A stretch of 64,000 nucleotides of DNA from an uncultured Collinsella sp. GTDB taxonomy: Bacteria; Actinomycetota; Coriobacteriia; Coriobacteriales; Coriobacteriaceae. Position numbers and translations under genes: made by a program. The notes beneath the pieces were generated by a model. That model saw only the letters and a program-made list of their open reading frames with translations, was not told where the DNA came from and did no database searches. Below, piece after piece: positions 1-7,875 of the stretch. Within the stretch, counting starts at the first letter, position 1. Each line of letters begins with the position of its first letter. The DNA is taken from NCBI GenBank assembly GCA_958350755.1, contig CATWID010000006.1:1-64000 (forward strand). The letters are read 5' to 3'.

Positions 1-2
1 TG

Positions 3-1004
3 AACACCGAGGCCTACGGCGGCATGATCGACTACACCTGGTTCGACCGCCCGTTGGCGCTTGCGGGCCGCGTGTTGGTGCGCGAAGGCGACCGTATTGA
101 GAGCCGCCTGCTCGCCACCGAGCGCGAGGTCGCTATCATTCCGAGCCTTGCTATCCATATGAACCGTGGCGTCAACGAGGGCTTTGCTCCCAACCGAGCC
201 GTTGACCTGTGCCCGCTCATCAGCGCTGGCGACCTTAAGCAGGGTGACTTCGATGCCCTGATCGCTGACGAACTGGATGTTGAGCCCGAGCAGATTCTGG
301 GCCGTGATCTGTTCCTGGTCAATCGTCAGGATGCGCGCATTTGGGGCTGGGCCGACGAGTTTATCTCGACGCCCAAGCTCGACGACCTGGCCTGCGCCTA
401 TACCTCGCTACAGGCATTTTTGGGTGCCGAGAACGCGCATGACGTCTCGGTCTTCTGCTGCTTTGATAACGAGGAGGTTGGCTCCGAGACCAAGCAGGGC
501 GCCATGTCGACGTTCTTGGCCGACGCGCTGCGCCGCATCAACGGATCGCTGGGCTTTGATGACGAGTCGTATCATCGCGCCCTTGCCGCATCGATGCTCG
601 TGAGCTGCGACAACGCGCATGCCGTGCACCCCAACCACGCCGAGAAGTGCGATGCCCGCAACCAGGTGGTGCTTAACGGCGGCATCGTCATCAAGGAAGC
701 CGCCAACCAGCACTACTGCACCGATGCCTTTAGCCGCGCGGTGTTCCAGGCTATTTGCGACGACGCCGACGTGCCCACGCAGGCCTTCGCCAACAAGAGC
801 GATATGGCGGGCGGCTCCACGCTCGGCAATCTGTCCAATATGCAGGCGAGCATGCATGCCGTGGACGTGGGCCTGCCGCAGCTTGCCATGCACTCGAGCT
901 ACGAGACCGGCGGCGTGCGCGACGTGATGTACGCCATCCGCGCCCTCACCGCCTTCTACGAGCGTGACCTCCATATCAACGGCGCCGAAAGCGTGGAGCT
1001 CTAA
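3..1004 (+). CDS. M18 family aminopeptidase, 5'-truncated by the window edge
   Basis: Metalloaminopeptidase of the M18 (aspartyl aminopeptidase) family, which removes N-terminal residues from peptides in the cytoplasm using two metal ions. The reading frame is open from the first bases, so the true start lies upstream. The first visible residues, NTEAYGG then a TWFDRPLALAGRV stretch, match the family segment following the first metal-binding region. Further hallmarks follow in order: CFDNEEVGSETKQGA with the catalytic and ligand glutamates, SCDNAHAVHPN, KSDMAGGSTLG and MHSSYETGG near the C terminus. About 334 residues are present, against roughly 430 in full-length members, so about a quarter is missing. 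The gene ends at a TAA that overlaps the start of a GGGACAG-core palindrome, and it is followed by a strong hairpin terminator at 1147-1187. Confidence 0.9.
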   Translation, partial: NTEAYGGMIDYTWFDRPLALAGRVLVREGDRIESRLLATEREVAIIPSLAIHMNRGVNEGFAPNRAVDLCPLISAGDLKQGDFDALIADELDVEPEQILGRDLFLVNRQDARIWGWADEFISTPKLDDLACAYTSLQAFLGAENAHDVSVFCCFDNEEVGSETKQGAMSTFLADALRRINGSLGFDDESYHRALAASMLVSCDNAHAVHPNHAEKCDARNQVVLNGGIVIKEAANQHYCTDAFSRAVFQAICDDADVPTQAFANKSDMAGGSTLGNLSNMQASMHAVDVGLPQLAMHSSYETGGVRDVMYAIRALTAFYERDLHINGAESVEL

Positions 1005-1050
1005 ACCTGCCAAAAAGGGACAGGTTTATTTTGGCAGGTTTTATCTGGGC
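1004..1050 (+). repeat. GGGACAG-core intergenic palindrome, type A copy 1
   Basis: A perfect 12-base inverted repeat, AACCTGCCAAAA at 1004-1015 and TTTTGGCAGGTT at 1029-1040, encloses AGGGACAGGTTTA. The bases after the right arm (TTATCTGGGC) are also similar in the other copies at 2215, 43735 (inverted) and 48591, so the repeated unit is larger than the palindrome. The left arm begins inside the stop codon of the aminopeptidase gene. Confidence 0.85.
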
Positions 1051-1146
1051 GAATGCCGCAACGTCAACAGCTGGACAGAATTGTTAAGACACCGCAGGTT
1101 GAGCAAGCGTCAGCGAGCGGTGTCCAGGGCGAACAAGTTGGCATGA

Positions 1147-1187
1147 AAAAGGCAAGGCATAGACCTTCTGGTCATGCCTTGCCTTTT
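1147..1187 (+). terminator. Strong bidirectional hairpin terminator
   Basis: AAAAGGCAAGGCAT (1147-1160) pairs perfectly with ATGCCTTGCCTTTT (1174-1187), and the bases between them form a further GACC/GGTC extension around TTCT. The A and T tracts at both sides let it serve the plus-strand aminopeptidase and the convergent minus-strand dehydrogenase. Confidence 0.85.
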
Positions 1188-1259
1188 GAATGACAAATTG
1201 TCGCCCTGGGCGGCTCGCAGCGTCGAGGGGTTCCGGCGTTTGGTAAAACGCCGGAACAA

Positions 1260-2195
1260 TCAGTGTTCGATCCAGCAACGCAGGGTTTCGCCGGCCTGCA
1301 GGTGACGCAGGTTCTCCGCGGCGATGTCGACCACATTGTTGAGCGTGGCTGCCAGGTGGAACCAACCTGAGACGTGCGGCGTGATGAGCATGTTGGGTGC
1401 ATCCCACAGTGGGCTTGTCTCAGACAGCGGCTCGGGGTCGGTGACGTCGACCGCGGCGCCGGCGAGATGGCCCGACTCCAGGGCGGCAACCAAGTCGTCG
1501 GCGACCACAAGGTCGCCGCGGCCGCCGTTGGCAAAGAAGGCGCCCGGCTTCATCGCGGCGAAGAACTCGGCGTTCGCCAGGCCGCGGGTCTCGGGTGTGC
1601 TGGGCATAAAGGATGCGACGATGTCAGCCTCGGCCAGGCGCTCGGGCAGGGCATCCATGCCGTCCATGTCCTCAAACACAATGGGGTAGACGAGTGGATG
1701 GCGCTTGATGCCGCGGACATGTGCGCCCATGCTGCGGCAGAGCGTGGCAAAGTGGCCGCCGATATCGCCCGCGCCCAGCACCAGCACGTTGGCATTTTTG
1801 AGCGAGGTGACCGGACCTAAATCCTCCCAGCGATGTTCGCGCTGCAGGTCCTGGTAGCCGGGCAGGTGCTTCATCATTGACAGCACCATGGCAAACATGT
1901 GCTCGCTTACGGCCTGACCGTAGGCGCCGATCGAGCAAGACAGCTTGGCGTCGGCCGGCACGGTGCCGGCGGCAAGGTAGTCGTCATAGCCGGCGGTCTG
2001 CAATTGCAACAGCTGGAGATGCTCGCATGCCGTGAGCATGTCAGGGTCGATGTTGCCCAGGATTACGTCGGCATCGGCGACCTGCTCGCGCGTGGCGGCG
2101 TCGGAGCTCGTGTAGATAAAGTCCTCGCCCGGAGCGCTCGACTCAAGAATTGCGCGATGGCGGTCGTTGACGGGCAGCAAAACCAGGATGTTCAC
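1260..2195 (-). CDS. D-isomer-specific 2-hydroxyacid dehydrogenase family protein
   Basis: A 311-residue NAD(P)-dependent dehydrogenase of the D-2-hydroxyacid family, expected to interconvert a 2-oxo acid and a D-2-hydroxy acid in the cytoplasm. The nucleotide-binding motif GAGDIG starts near residue 141. The family's catalytic set is visible as Arg in NGGRGDLV, Glu in TDPEPLSE and His in TPHVSG. The N-terminal catalytic half is shorter and more divergent than in phosphoglycerate dehydrogenase, so the substrate cannot be named. A GTG start at 2195 was chosen because AAAGGA lies six bases upstream. The frame stays open further upstream, but that stretch reads through a GGGACAG palindrome and is unlikely to be coding. 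The gene shares the terminator at 1147-1187. Confidence 0.88.
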   Translation of the reverse strand: MNILVLLPVNDRHRAILESSAPGEDFIYTSSDAATREQVADADVILGNIDPDMLTACEHLQLLQLQTAGYDDYLAAGTVPADAKLSCSIGAYGQAVSEHMFAMVLSMMKHLPGYQDLQREHRWEDLGPVTSLKNANVLVLGAGDIGGHFATLCRSMGAHVRGIKRHPLVYPIVFEDMDGMDALPERLAEADIVASFMPSTPETRGLANAEFFAAMKPGAFFANGGRGDLVVADDLVAALESGHLAGAAVDVTDPEPLSETSPLWDAPNMLITPHVSGWFHLAATLNNVVDIAAENLRHLQAGETLRCWIEH

Positions 2196-2214
2196 AAGCA
2201 GTCCTTTCCGCTCG

Positions 2215-2250
2215 ACCTGCCAAAAAGGGACAGGTTTATTTTGGCAGGTT
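2215..2250 (-). repeat. GGGACAG-core palindrome, type A copy 2
   Basis: ACCTGCCAAAA (2215-2225) and TTTTGGCAGGT (2239-2249) flank the same AGGGACAGGTTTA centre as copy 1. The following bases (GTATCAGGCAAAACGTT) resemble the 3' flanks of the copies at 43735 and 48591. It lies just upstream of the dehydrogenase start, in the gap after map. Confidence 0.85.
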
Positions 2251-2324
2251 GTATCAGGCAAAACGTTCAAATAAAACGCCGGGTGCAAGACGAGCGTGCC
2301 CGTCAGCATCCGGCGCATCCGCGG

Positions 2325-3212
2325 CTACCAGCTCAGCAGCTCGTAGCCGTCCTCGGTCACCACGAGTTGTACCTCGCACTGGGCCGAATCGCTGCCGTCC
2401 TTGGTGCGCACGCACCAACCGTCGCCCTTGCTAATCTTGATGTCGGGCGCTCCGGCATTGACCATGGGCTCGATGGTAAAGACCATGCCCGGAGCCATGA
2501 TGGTGTCCACATCGGGTGCCTCGGTGGTAAAGCCCACAAACGGGTCCTCGTGGAACTCCTTACCGATGCCGTGTCCGCCGTACTCGCGCACCACGCTAAA
2601 GCCGGCGTCCTCGACCGTCTTTTGCACGGCCTCGGCCATAACGGACAGCGGCAGCCATGGCTTGACGGCTGCCAAGCCCGCCTCCACGCTGGCGCGGGTG
2701 ACATCGACCAGGCGCCGGCGCTCGGCCGAGACCTCGCCGATGCAGAACATGCGGCTCGAATCGCTAAAGTAGCCGTCCAAGATCGTGGAGCAGTCGACGT
2801 TGATGATGTCGCCCTCGTGCAGCACGTCCGTATCGCAGGGGATACCGTGACAGACCACGTCGTTGATCGAGGTGCAAACGCTCTTGGGGTAGCCCTCATA
2901 GTTGAGGTCGGCCGGCGTGCCACCGTGCTCGACGGTGTAGTCGTAGATCATCTGGTCGATCTGGTTGGTGGTCATGCCCGCGGCGATGTGTTCGCCTACG
3001 TAATCGAGCACACCCACGTTGATGGCGGCCGAGCGCTTGATGCCCTCGATGTCGGCGGGCGTTTTGTAGAGCGTGCGGGGCAGAACCTCCCAGCCCTCTT
3101 CCCACAAGCGCTCGAGGCGCTCATCAAAGGCGCTATGGCATTTCTTATATTTTTTGCCGCTGCCGCACCAGCAGGCGTCGTTGCGGCCGGGCACGGGTCC
3201 ATTGTCAAACAT
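2325..3212 (-). CDS. map: Methionine aminopeptidase, type I, with N-terminal SEC-C zinc motif
   Basis: Removes the initiator methionine from new proteins at the ribosome. Residues 8-27 form a SEC-C motif (PGRNDACWCGSGKKYKKCH, with Cys14, Cys16, Cys25 and His26) of the kind also found in SecA. The catalytic domain follows. Its five metal ligands appear in NVDCSTILDGYFSD (two Asp), GHGIGKEFHEDP (His), FTIEPMVN (Glu) and SAQCEVQLVV (Glu). The position of E. coli His79 in YHGYP reads NYEGYP here, giving Glu106, while the later CHGIP histidine is kept. At 295 residues it has the normal length for a type I enzyme plus the zinc motif. The start ATG at 3212 is preceded by a GAAAGGAAG-like ribosome binding site. 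Confidence 0.95.
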   Translation of the reverse strand: MFDNGPVPGRNDACWCGSGKKYKKCHSAFDERLERLWEEGWEVLPRTLYKTPADIEGIKRSAAINVGVLDYVGEHIAAGMTTNQIDQMIYDYTVEHGGTPADLNYEGYPKSVCTSINDVVCHGIPCDTDVLHEGDIINVDCSTILDGYFSDSSRMFCIGEVSAERRRLVDVTRASVEAGLAAVKPWLPLSVMAEAVQKTVEDAGFSVVREYGGHGIGKEFHEDPFVGFTTEAPDVDTIMAPGMVFTIEPMVNAGAPDIKISKGDGWCVRTKDGSDSAQCEVQLVVTEDGYELLSW

Positions 3213-3265
3213 GGCTAACTTCCTTTCATTCGCAGCTAGTATAGCCCACCCACGCGTCCATAAAA

Positions 3266-3330
3266 GTTGCGGTGATATAGTTCCGATTTAAGCGGTTTAA
3301 CAGCATAAATAGGAACTATATCACCGCAAC
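3266..3330. repeat. Long hairpin element with 28-bp stem
   Basis: The arms 3266-3293 and 3303-3330 pair over 28 bases with two mismatches. The outer 19 bases (GTTGCGGTGATATAGTTCC and its complement) are perfect, and the loop is nine bases. It sits between the radical SAM gene and map, both minus strand. There is no T tract at either end, so it looks more like a mobile palindrome or regulatory structure than a plain terminator. Confidence 0.8.
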
Positions 3331-3372
3331 TGATGGAGCGGGATGGCGGGCACTAGCTGCTGCGTGGTTTCG

Positions 3373-4155
3373 CTAGTAGCTCACCTGGCAGGGGATGCCG
3401 AGGGCGCGCACGCGCGCGGCAATGGCGTCGAGCACCTCGGGTGCTGCCTTGGCAAGGCCGGCGACCGGTGTCTCGCGCGCTACCGTGTAGATGGTTGCTT
3501 CTTGTGGGCGAATGCGCTCAAGCGCCGCGAGCCAGGGGGCAACGTACTCCTCGCCGGTGTTGTCGATGGGCTTGCCCTGATACTCACCGGTCAAAAAGAT
3601 CGTCTGGATAATAACGTGACCGTCAAAGCTCGCGAACGCTTCGATCTGGTGCTCGACGTCGTAGGGGCCAACGGGCTGGTCGAGCAGCTGGATAAACGCC
3701 GGGTCGACGGTATCGAGCTTAAGAATGTTGTCGTCGACCATCATGAGCGCGTCGTGCACTTCGGGACGGTCGGCGCGCGTGCCGTTGGAGAGCGCGGCGA
3801 TCTTGGAGTTTGGGGCAAGCTCGTCGCGCAGCGCGACGGCGCCGGCGATGGCCTGCGGAAACTCCGGTGCGGCGGTGGGCTCGCCGTTGCCTGCGAAGGT
3901 GATCACATCGGGGAGCTCGCCCTCGGCTGCCATCTCGCGCAGCTTTGCCTCGAGCGCGTCGAGTACCACGGTAGCCGTGTTGTACGGCTCATGGCAGGGG
4001 CGTTCGGCGTTGAGGCCGTTTTCGCAGTAAATGCAGTCGAACGTGCAGATTTTGCCGCTGGCCGGCATCATGTTGACGCCGAGCGAGAGACCAAGGCGAC
4101 GGCTGCGCACCGGTCCAAAGATGGGGCTTGCATTCAAAAACGTAGACATAGGCAT
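3373..4155 (-). CDS. Radical SAM protein (COG0731-like)
   Basis: A 260-residue radical S-adenosylmethionine protein. The cluster-binding CxxxCxxC motif is CTFDCIYC, with Cys37, Cys41 and Cys44. The preceding SPIFGPVRSRRLGLSLGVN segment and the FAGNGEPT motif resemble the wyosine-synthase-related COG0731 group of bacterial radical SAM proteins, whose reaction is mostly unknown. No second Fe-S cysteine cluster is evident, so no auxiliary-cluster subtype is assigned. The start at 4155 has GAGG five bases upstream; an ATG six bases further in (4149) is an alternative. The open frame continues upstream of both starts but without a ribosome binding site. The gene lies upstream of map on the same strand, separated by the 3266-3330 hairpin. 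Confidence 0.85.
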   Translation of the reverse strand: MPMSTFLNASPIFGPVRSRRLGLSLGVNMMPASGKICTFDCIYCENGLNAERPCHEPYNTATVVLDALEAKLREMAAEGELPDVITFAGNGEPTAAPEFPQAIAGAVALRDELAPNSKIAALSNGTRADRPEVHDALMMVDDNILKLDTVDPAFIQLLDQPVGPYDVEHQIEAFASFDGHVIIQTIFLTGEYQGKPIDNTGEEYVAPWLAALERIRPQEATIYTVARETPVAGLAKAAPEVLDAIAARVRALGIPCQVSY

Positions 4156-4374
4156 ATGCTCCTCAAGACAATTGTGCCTAAGCATAGCATCGGCTCCAAA
4201 GCAAGGTGCGGGCTCTTGCTTTACAAGTTTCGTTTTTTCACGTCGCTCATTATGCCGTGCCATGAAAAGCCTCGGGTCGGGTAAAGTTAATCTGTTAACA
4301 AGGCGTAAGGCAATACGGGTCCATCCAACCGCACTGACGTGCAACCGGATGAGCGTTGATGATGGGGGCACAAC

Positions 4375-5172
4375 ATGGATTTTACGGTCGAGAATGCGGG
4401 CACCACGATTGCCTGTCGCGAATATGCCGGCCCGGATGTGTCGCCTGATACTCCTGCCTTGGTGTGCGTGCACGGCGCTTGTGTCGACGGCACATTTTTC
4501 GACGGTATCGCTTGTGAGCTCAGCCGCAACTACCGCGTAATTGCCTACGACCGCCGCGGCTGCGGTGGCAGCAGCGATGCGGCAGACGGCAGCTATGATC
4601 TTGCCGCTCAGGCCGCCGACCTGCAAGCCGTGATCGAACACGTTGGCGCTCCGGCAAATGTGCTTGCGCACAGCGCCGGTACGTTGGTGGCGCTGGAGCT
4701 TCTCCGCACCGAACCCCATCTCGTCGCCCGTACGATTCTGCATGAGCCGGCTGTGTCGGCCGAAGGCGTCGGTATGGGCGCAGCTCCGGTTTTGCTCGAT
4801 ATGATTGCGACTGGAAAGGTTTCAAGGGCGCTCCGGCTTTTCTTGGGAGCCCTCGGCGACTTGGACCCCGAGGCTCCTGGGACGACCGAAGCAGAAGCCA
4901 AGCATGCCCTGCGCAATGGTCGTTGCTTCATGGCCAATGAATACGGGATTACTATGACCTGCGTTCCCGATTGGGATAGCGTTCGCGCGTCAAAAACGGT
5001 GGCCGCCGTGCTCCTGGGCGAGCTCTCGATTGGCACGCCCCGCGAGGCTGGCACGCGAGCGGCTGCCGAATATCTCGATTGCCCTCTCGTGACGATCCCG
5101 GGCGCGCATAACGGTCTGCGCGATCGCCCGGCAGCGGCTGCCCGGGCTGTCCGTGGCATCCTGGGGCTCTAA
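4375..5172 (+). CDS. Alpha/beta hydrolase
   Basis: A 265-residue alpha/beta-hydrolase-fold enzyme, probably cytoplasmic because no signal peptide is seen. The oxyanion motif HGACVDG is near residue 33 and DRRGCGGSS near residue 59. The nucleophile elbow reads AHSAGT with Ser100, so the usual first glycine of GxSxG is alanine. The catalytic histidine is probably His245 in PGAHNGLRD. The substrate cannot be predicted; the family includes esterases, lipases and peroxidase-like enzymes. The start ATG follows GGGGG at a suitable distance. It is transcribed away from the radical SAM gene and alone before the signalling pair. Confidence 0.85.
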   Translation: MDFTVENAGTTIACREYAGPDVSPDTPALVCVHGACVDGTFFDGIACELSRNYRVIAYDRRGCGGSSDAADGSYDLAAQAADLQAVIEHVGAPANVLAHSAGTLVALELLRTEPHLVARTILHEPAVSAEGVGMGAAPVLLDMIATGKVSRALRLFLGALGDLDPEAPGTTEAEAKHALRNGRCFMANEYGITMTCVPDWDSVRASKTVAAVLLGELSIGTPREAGTRAAAEYLDCPLVTIPGAHNGLRDRPAAAARAVRGILGL

Positions 5173-5383
5173 CACCCGCAATGGCCAAAGCAGGCTTCAC
5201 CCGCAAACGTTTCGGCCGTGTTAACAAATGTGCTCAAAACCTCACGTCTGCGACTTCAATCGCGCCGCCTGCCAACTCATAAAAATGTAACAGCATTCAC
5301 GTACTTACCTGCATCGACAAGGTGTTACCCTTGTAGCATTTGGAACCCACCGCTACCATGCGAAACTATCGAAAGGGCCCCAT

Positions 5384-7264
5384 ATGCTCAATAATCACGA
5401 GGTCAATCTAACCGACGAGGAGGCTGCCGCTGAGGTCGCCCGTGTCGCGAAGAACTACCCCGTGGTGCGTTTGCTGTCGGCCGATCAGATTAAGAGCGAG
5501 CCTAACTGCTTGCTCGCCGGCGATCGCTGCCCTTGTCTGCGTCAGTCGAGTCTTGAGGCTTTGGCAGACTCCGATGAGGTGTCGGAGCAACTGCTCAATG
5601 ATGGCACTGAGTACCGCGCCCGTCTACGCCCTCTGAAGGTCGAGGGCGAGCCTCACGTCTTGCTGATGGTGCGTCCGATTGATGAGCAAGAGGCCGCGGA
5701 AGAGGACCTTGTCTACACCGACGTGCTGACGAGCGTGCGCAATCGCCGATATTACGAGGAAAAGCTTCGCAGCGCCCGCATGAATGCCGGCGTTGCGATG
5801 ATCGACGTTGATGATTTTAGGGCCTTCAACGATACGTGTGGCCGTCATGCCGGCGACCTTGCGCTCGGTGCTGTGGCGACAGCCATACGCAGCGGAATTC
5901 GTTCGACTGACGAGCTTGTGCGCTATGGCTGCGACAAGTTTGTGGTTGTCATGCCCAATATTCCCTCCGATGACTTCACCCGTCGCCTGCATCAGGTGTC
6001 CGATGCCGTTCATTCCACGATTATTCCGGGCCATGAGTACGTGAGCTTGACGGCATGTGTTGGTGGCGTTCGCATTCATGGCGAGACGGTCGATGAGGGC
6101 GTTGGCCGCGCTGCTCAGTTACTGAGCCGCGCTAAGGCAAAAGCCGGTACGGTCGTGACCGATGCCGATTCCATCGAGGCCTTCCAAAGCGAAAAGCCTT
6201 TGGTGCTTATCGCCGATGACTCCGAGATGAACCGAGCCATTCTCAGCGAGATGCTCAAGGACGAGCATTGCATCCTCGAGGCCGATAACGGTCGTGCGGC
6301 GCTCGACATGGTCGACCGCTATGGCGATGAGTTGTCGCTCGTGCTGTTGGACATTGTGATGCCGGGCATAAGCGGCTTTGAGGTGCTGGCCGATCTGTCG
6401 CGCCGATCGGGTATCGATAATCTGCCTGTCATCATGATTTCGAGCGAAGATTCCGATGATGCGGTTCTGCGCGCGTACGAGCTGGGCGCCTCAGACTATA
6501 TCAACCGCCCGTTTGACTCCCGTATAGTGCGCCGCCGCGTAAACAACACCATCCGCCTGTACGCCAAACAGCGCCGCCTGACGAGCCTGCTGTCCCAGCA
6601 GTACAACGAGCGCGTCAAGAACAGTCGCATGCTCATCGACATCATGGCTGGCGTCATGGAGCTTCGCAACGGCGAGAGCGGCAGGCACGTTACGAACATC
6701 GAAAAGCTGACCGAGCCGCTGCTTGGCTGTCTGGTCCAGCGTAGCGGCACGATCTTCCTCGACAATGAGGAACGCTCCACGATCGCCCTGGCTTCGGCGC
6801 TGCACGATATCGGCAAGATGTCGATTGACGATGCGATTCTCAACAAGCCCGGACGCCTTACGCCCGAGGAGTTCGAGATCATGAAGACGCATACCACGAT
6901 CGGCGCCGATATGCTGCTTGAGCTGGGTAGCCATCACGCCGGCAATACGCTTATGGAATATGCGTACCAGATTGCGCGTTGGCATCACGAGCGCTGGGAC
7001 GGCAAGGGTTATCCCGATGGCCTCAAGGGCGACGATATCCCCATCGCCGCGCAGGTAGTTTCGGTGGCCGACGTGTACGATGCACTGACGAGTGTGCGCG
7101 TGTACAAGGACGCTATCCCGCACGAGGAGGCAATCCAGATGATCCTGGACGGTAAGTGCGGCACCTTTAACCCGCTGCTGCTCGATTGCCTGCTCGAGGT
7201 GCAAGACCAAATTGCCGAGACGTTGGCACGCCCCGCCGACGTCGTCGCGTTTCCCACGATTTAG
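5384..7264 (+). CDS. Degenerate GGDEF - receiver - HD-GYP signalling protein
   Basis: A 626-residue cytoplasmic signalling protein with no membrane segment. A short N-terminal region (about 1-110) contains CPCLRQSS and is unassigned. A GGDEF-like domain follows (about 115-260), but its signature is GCDKF at 182-186 instead of GGDEF, so diguanylate cyclase activity is doubtful. A response-regulator receiver domain follows (about 270-390), with the acidic pair in ADDSEMN and phosphoacceptor Asp323 in LLDIVMPG; the usual KP lysine is replaced by Arg in NRPF. The C-terminal HD-GYP domain looks intact, with His474-Asp475 in HDIGK and HHERWDGKGYPDG from residue 534. It is therefore probably a phosphorylation-controlled cyclic-di-nucleotide phosphodiesterase. 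An Hpt gene follows after 24 bases. Confidence 0.9.
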   Translation: MLNNHEVNLTDEEAAAEVARVAKNYPVVRLLSADQIKSEPNCLLAGDRCPCLRQSSLEALADSDEVSEQLLNDGTEYRARLRPLKVEGEPHVLLMVRPIDEQEAAEEDLVYTDVLTSVRNRRYYEEKLRSARMNAGVAMIDVDDFRAFNDTCGRHAGDLALGAVATAIRSGIRSTDELVRYGCDKFVVVMPNIPSDDFTRRLHQVSDAVHSTIIPGHEYVSLTACVGGVRIHGETVDEGVGRAAQLLSRAKAKAGTVVTDADSIEAFQSEKPLVLIADDSEMNRAILSEMLKDEHCILEADNGRAALDMVDRYGDELSLVLLDIVMPGISGFEVLADLSRRSGIDNLPVIMISSEDSDDAVLRAYELGASDYINRPFDSRIVRRRVNNTIRLYAKQRRLTSLLSQQYNERVKNSRMLIDIMAGVMELRNGESGRHVTNIEKLTEPLLGCLVQRSGTIFLDNEERSTIALASALHDIGKMSIDDAILNKPGRLTPEEFEIMKTHTTIGADMLLELGSHHAGNTLMEYAYQIARWHHERWDGKGYPDGLKGDDIPIAAQVVSVADVYDALTSVRVYKDAIPHEEAIQMILDGKCGTFNPLLLDCLLEVQDQIAETLARPADVVAFPTI

Positions 7265-7288
7265 TTTGACCAAAGGAGTTTTTAATCC

Positions 7289-7645
7289 ATGATTTCCATG
7301 CGTGAGGCGTATGAGAAGATCGGCGCTAATTATGACGATGCGTGCGCTCGGCTGATGGGCGAGGAAATGCTTGCCCGCTTTGCCCTCAAGTTTTTGGATG
7401 ACGAGAGCATGGACAAGCTGGAGGCTGCCATGGCGGCAGGAGACGCCAAGAGTGCGTTTATGGCAGCGCACACGCTCAAGGGCGTGAGCCAGAACCTGGG
7501 ATTCGATAATCTGTACGAGCCGGCGGCCGTGGTGACCGAAGCGCTGCGCGGCGCCGATGCCGTTGACGGCGCTCGCGAGGGAATGCATGCGCTGCAGCAG
7601 CAATATGCGGCAACGATGTCGGCCTTGCGCGAGGCGGCCGAGTAA
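7289..7645 (+). CDS. Hpt-domain phosphotransfer protein
   Basis: A 118-residue histidine phosphotransfer protein. The phosphorylatable His61 lies in AAHTLKGVSQNLGF, the standard Hpt active-site motif, on a predicted helical bundle of normal size for a stand-alone Hpt. Only 24 bases separate it from the GGDEF-receiver-HD-GYP gene, with AAAGGAG before its ATG, so the two are likely co-transcribed. The receiver domain of the upstream protein is the obvious partner. No histidine kinase gene is in the window, so the phosphate source must be encoded elsewhere. Confidence 0.88.
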   Translation: MISMREAYEKIGANYDDACARLMGEEMLARFALKFLDDESMDKLEAAMAAGDAKSAFMAAHTLKGVSQNLGFDNLYEPAAVVTEALRGADAVDGAREGMHALQQQYAATMSALREAAE

Positions 7646-7646
7646 G

Positions 7647-7658
7647 AGCTCGCGAGCT
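7647..7658. repeat. Short perfect palindrome after the Hpt gene
   Basis: AGCTCGCGAGCT is a perfect 12-base palindrome beginning two bases after the stop codon. With no loop and only three T after it, it is at best a weak terminator. Confidence 0.4.
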
Positions 7659-7669
7659 TTGATGACTAT

Positions 7670-7733
7670 GAGAGTTGATAATCTCCCGTTTTAGGCCCGG
7701 TGGCGGCCTCAAAGTGGGAGATTGTCCACTCTC
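7670..7733. repeat. Imperfect long inverted repeat
   Basis: GAGAGTTGATAATCTCCC (7670-7687) pairs with 7716-7733 with two mismatches. A nested AGGCC/GGCCT hairpin (about 7693-7709) fills the loop. It could terminate the signalling operon or be a mobile palindrome. No T tract follows. Confidence 0.6.
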
Positions 7734-7821
7734 GTTCGATACATGTCCAAAAATCCACTCTCACCCCTTCTGATTAGTGAATGGCCCATGCGCACTGGCT
7801 GGGCTTCCCACATGCAATCCA

Positions 7822-7855
7822 TATCGTTGTTCGATAAACTATTCCGATAACGATA
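7822..7855. promoter_or_regulatory. Candidate operator upstream of the DUF2975/XRE pair
   Basis: TATCGTT (7822-7828) and AACGATA (7849-7855) form an inverted repeat. TCGATAA (7831-7837) and CCGATAA (7844-7850) lie inside it 13 bases apart. Similar GTTATCG and CGATAA sequences flank the promoter of the downstream ABC operon (8865-8871 and 8896-8901). The spacing and shared words suggest a binding site for the XRE regulator encoded at 8445, but this is inference. Confidence 0.4.
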
Positions 7856-7875
7856 GATTCGATGAGGGTGAGTGT

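Noticed and set aside
1899..3218. Long plus-strand frame across the dehydrogenase and map genes
   Set aside because: It overlaps two clear minus-strand genes, and its product is His/Arg/Asp-rich and unlike any protein.
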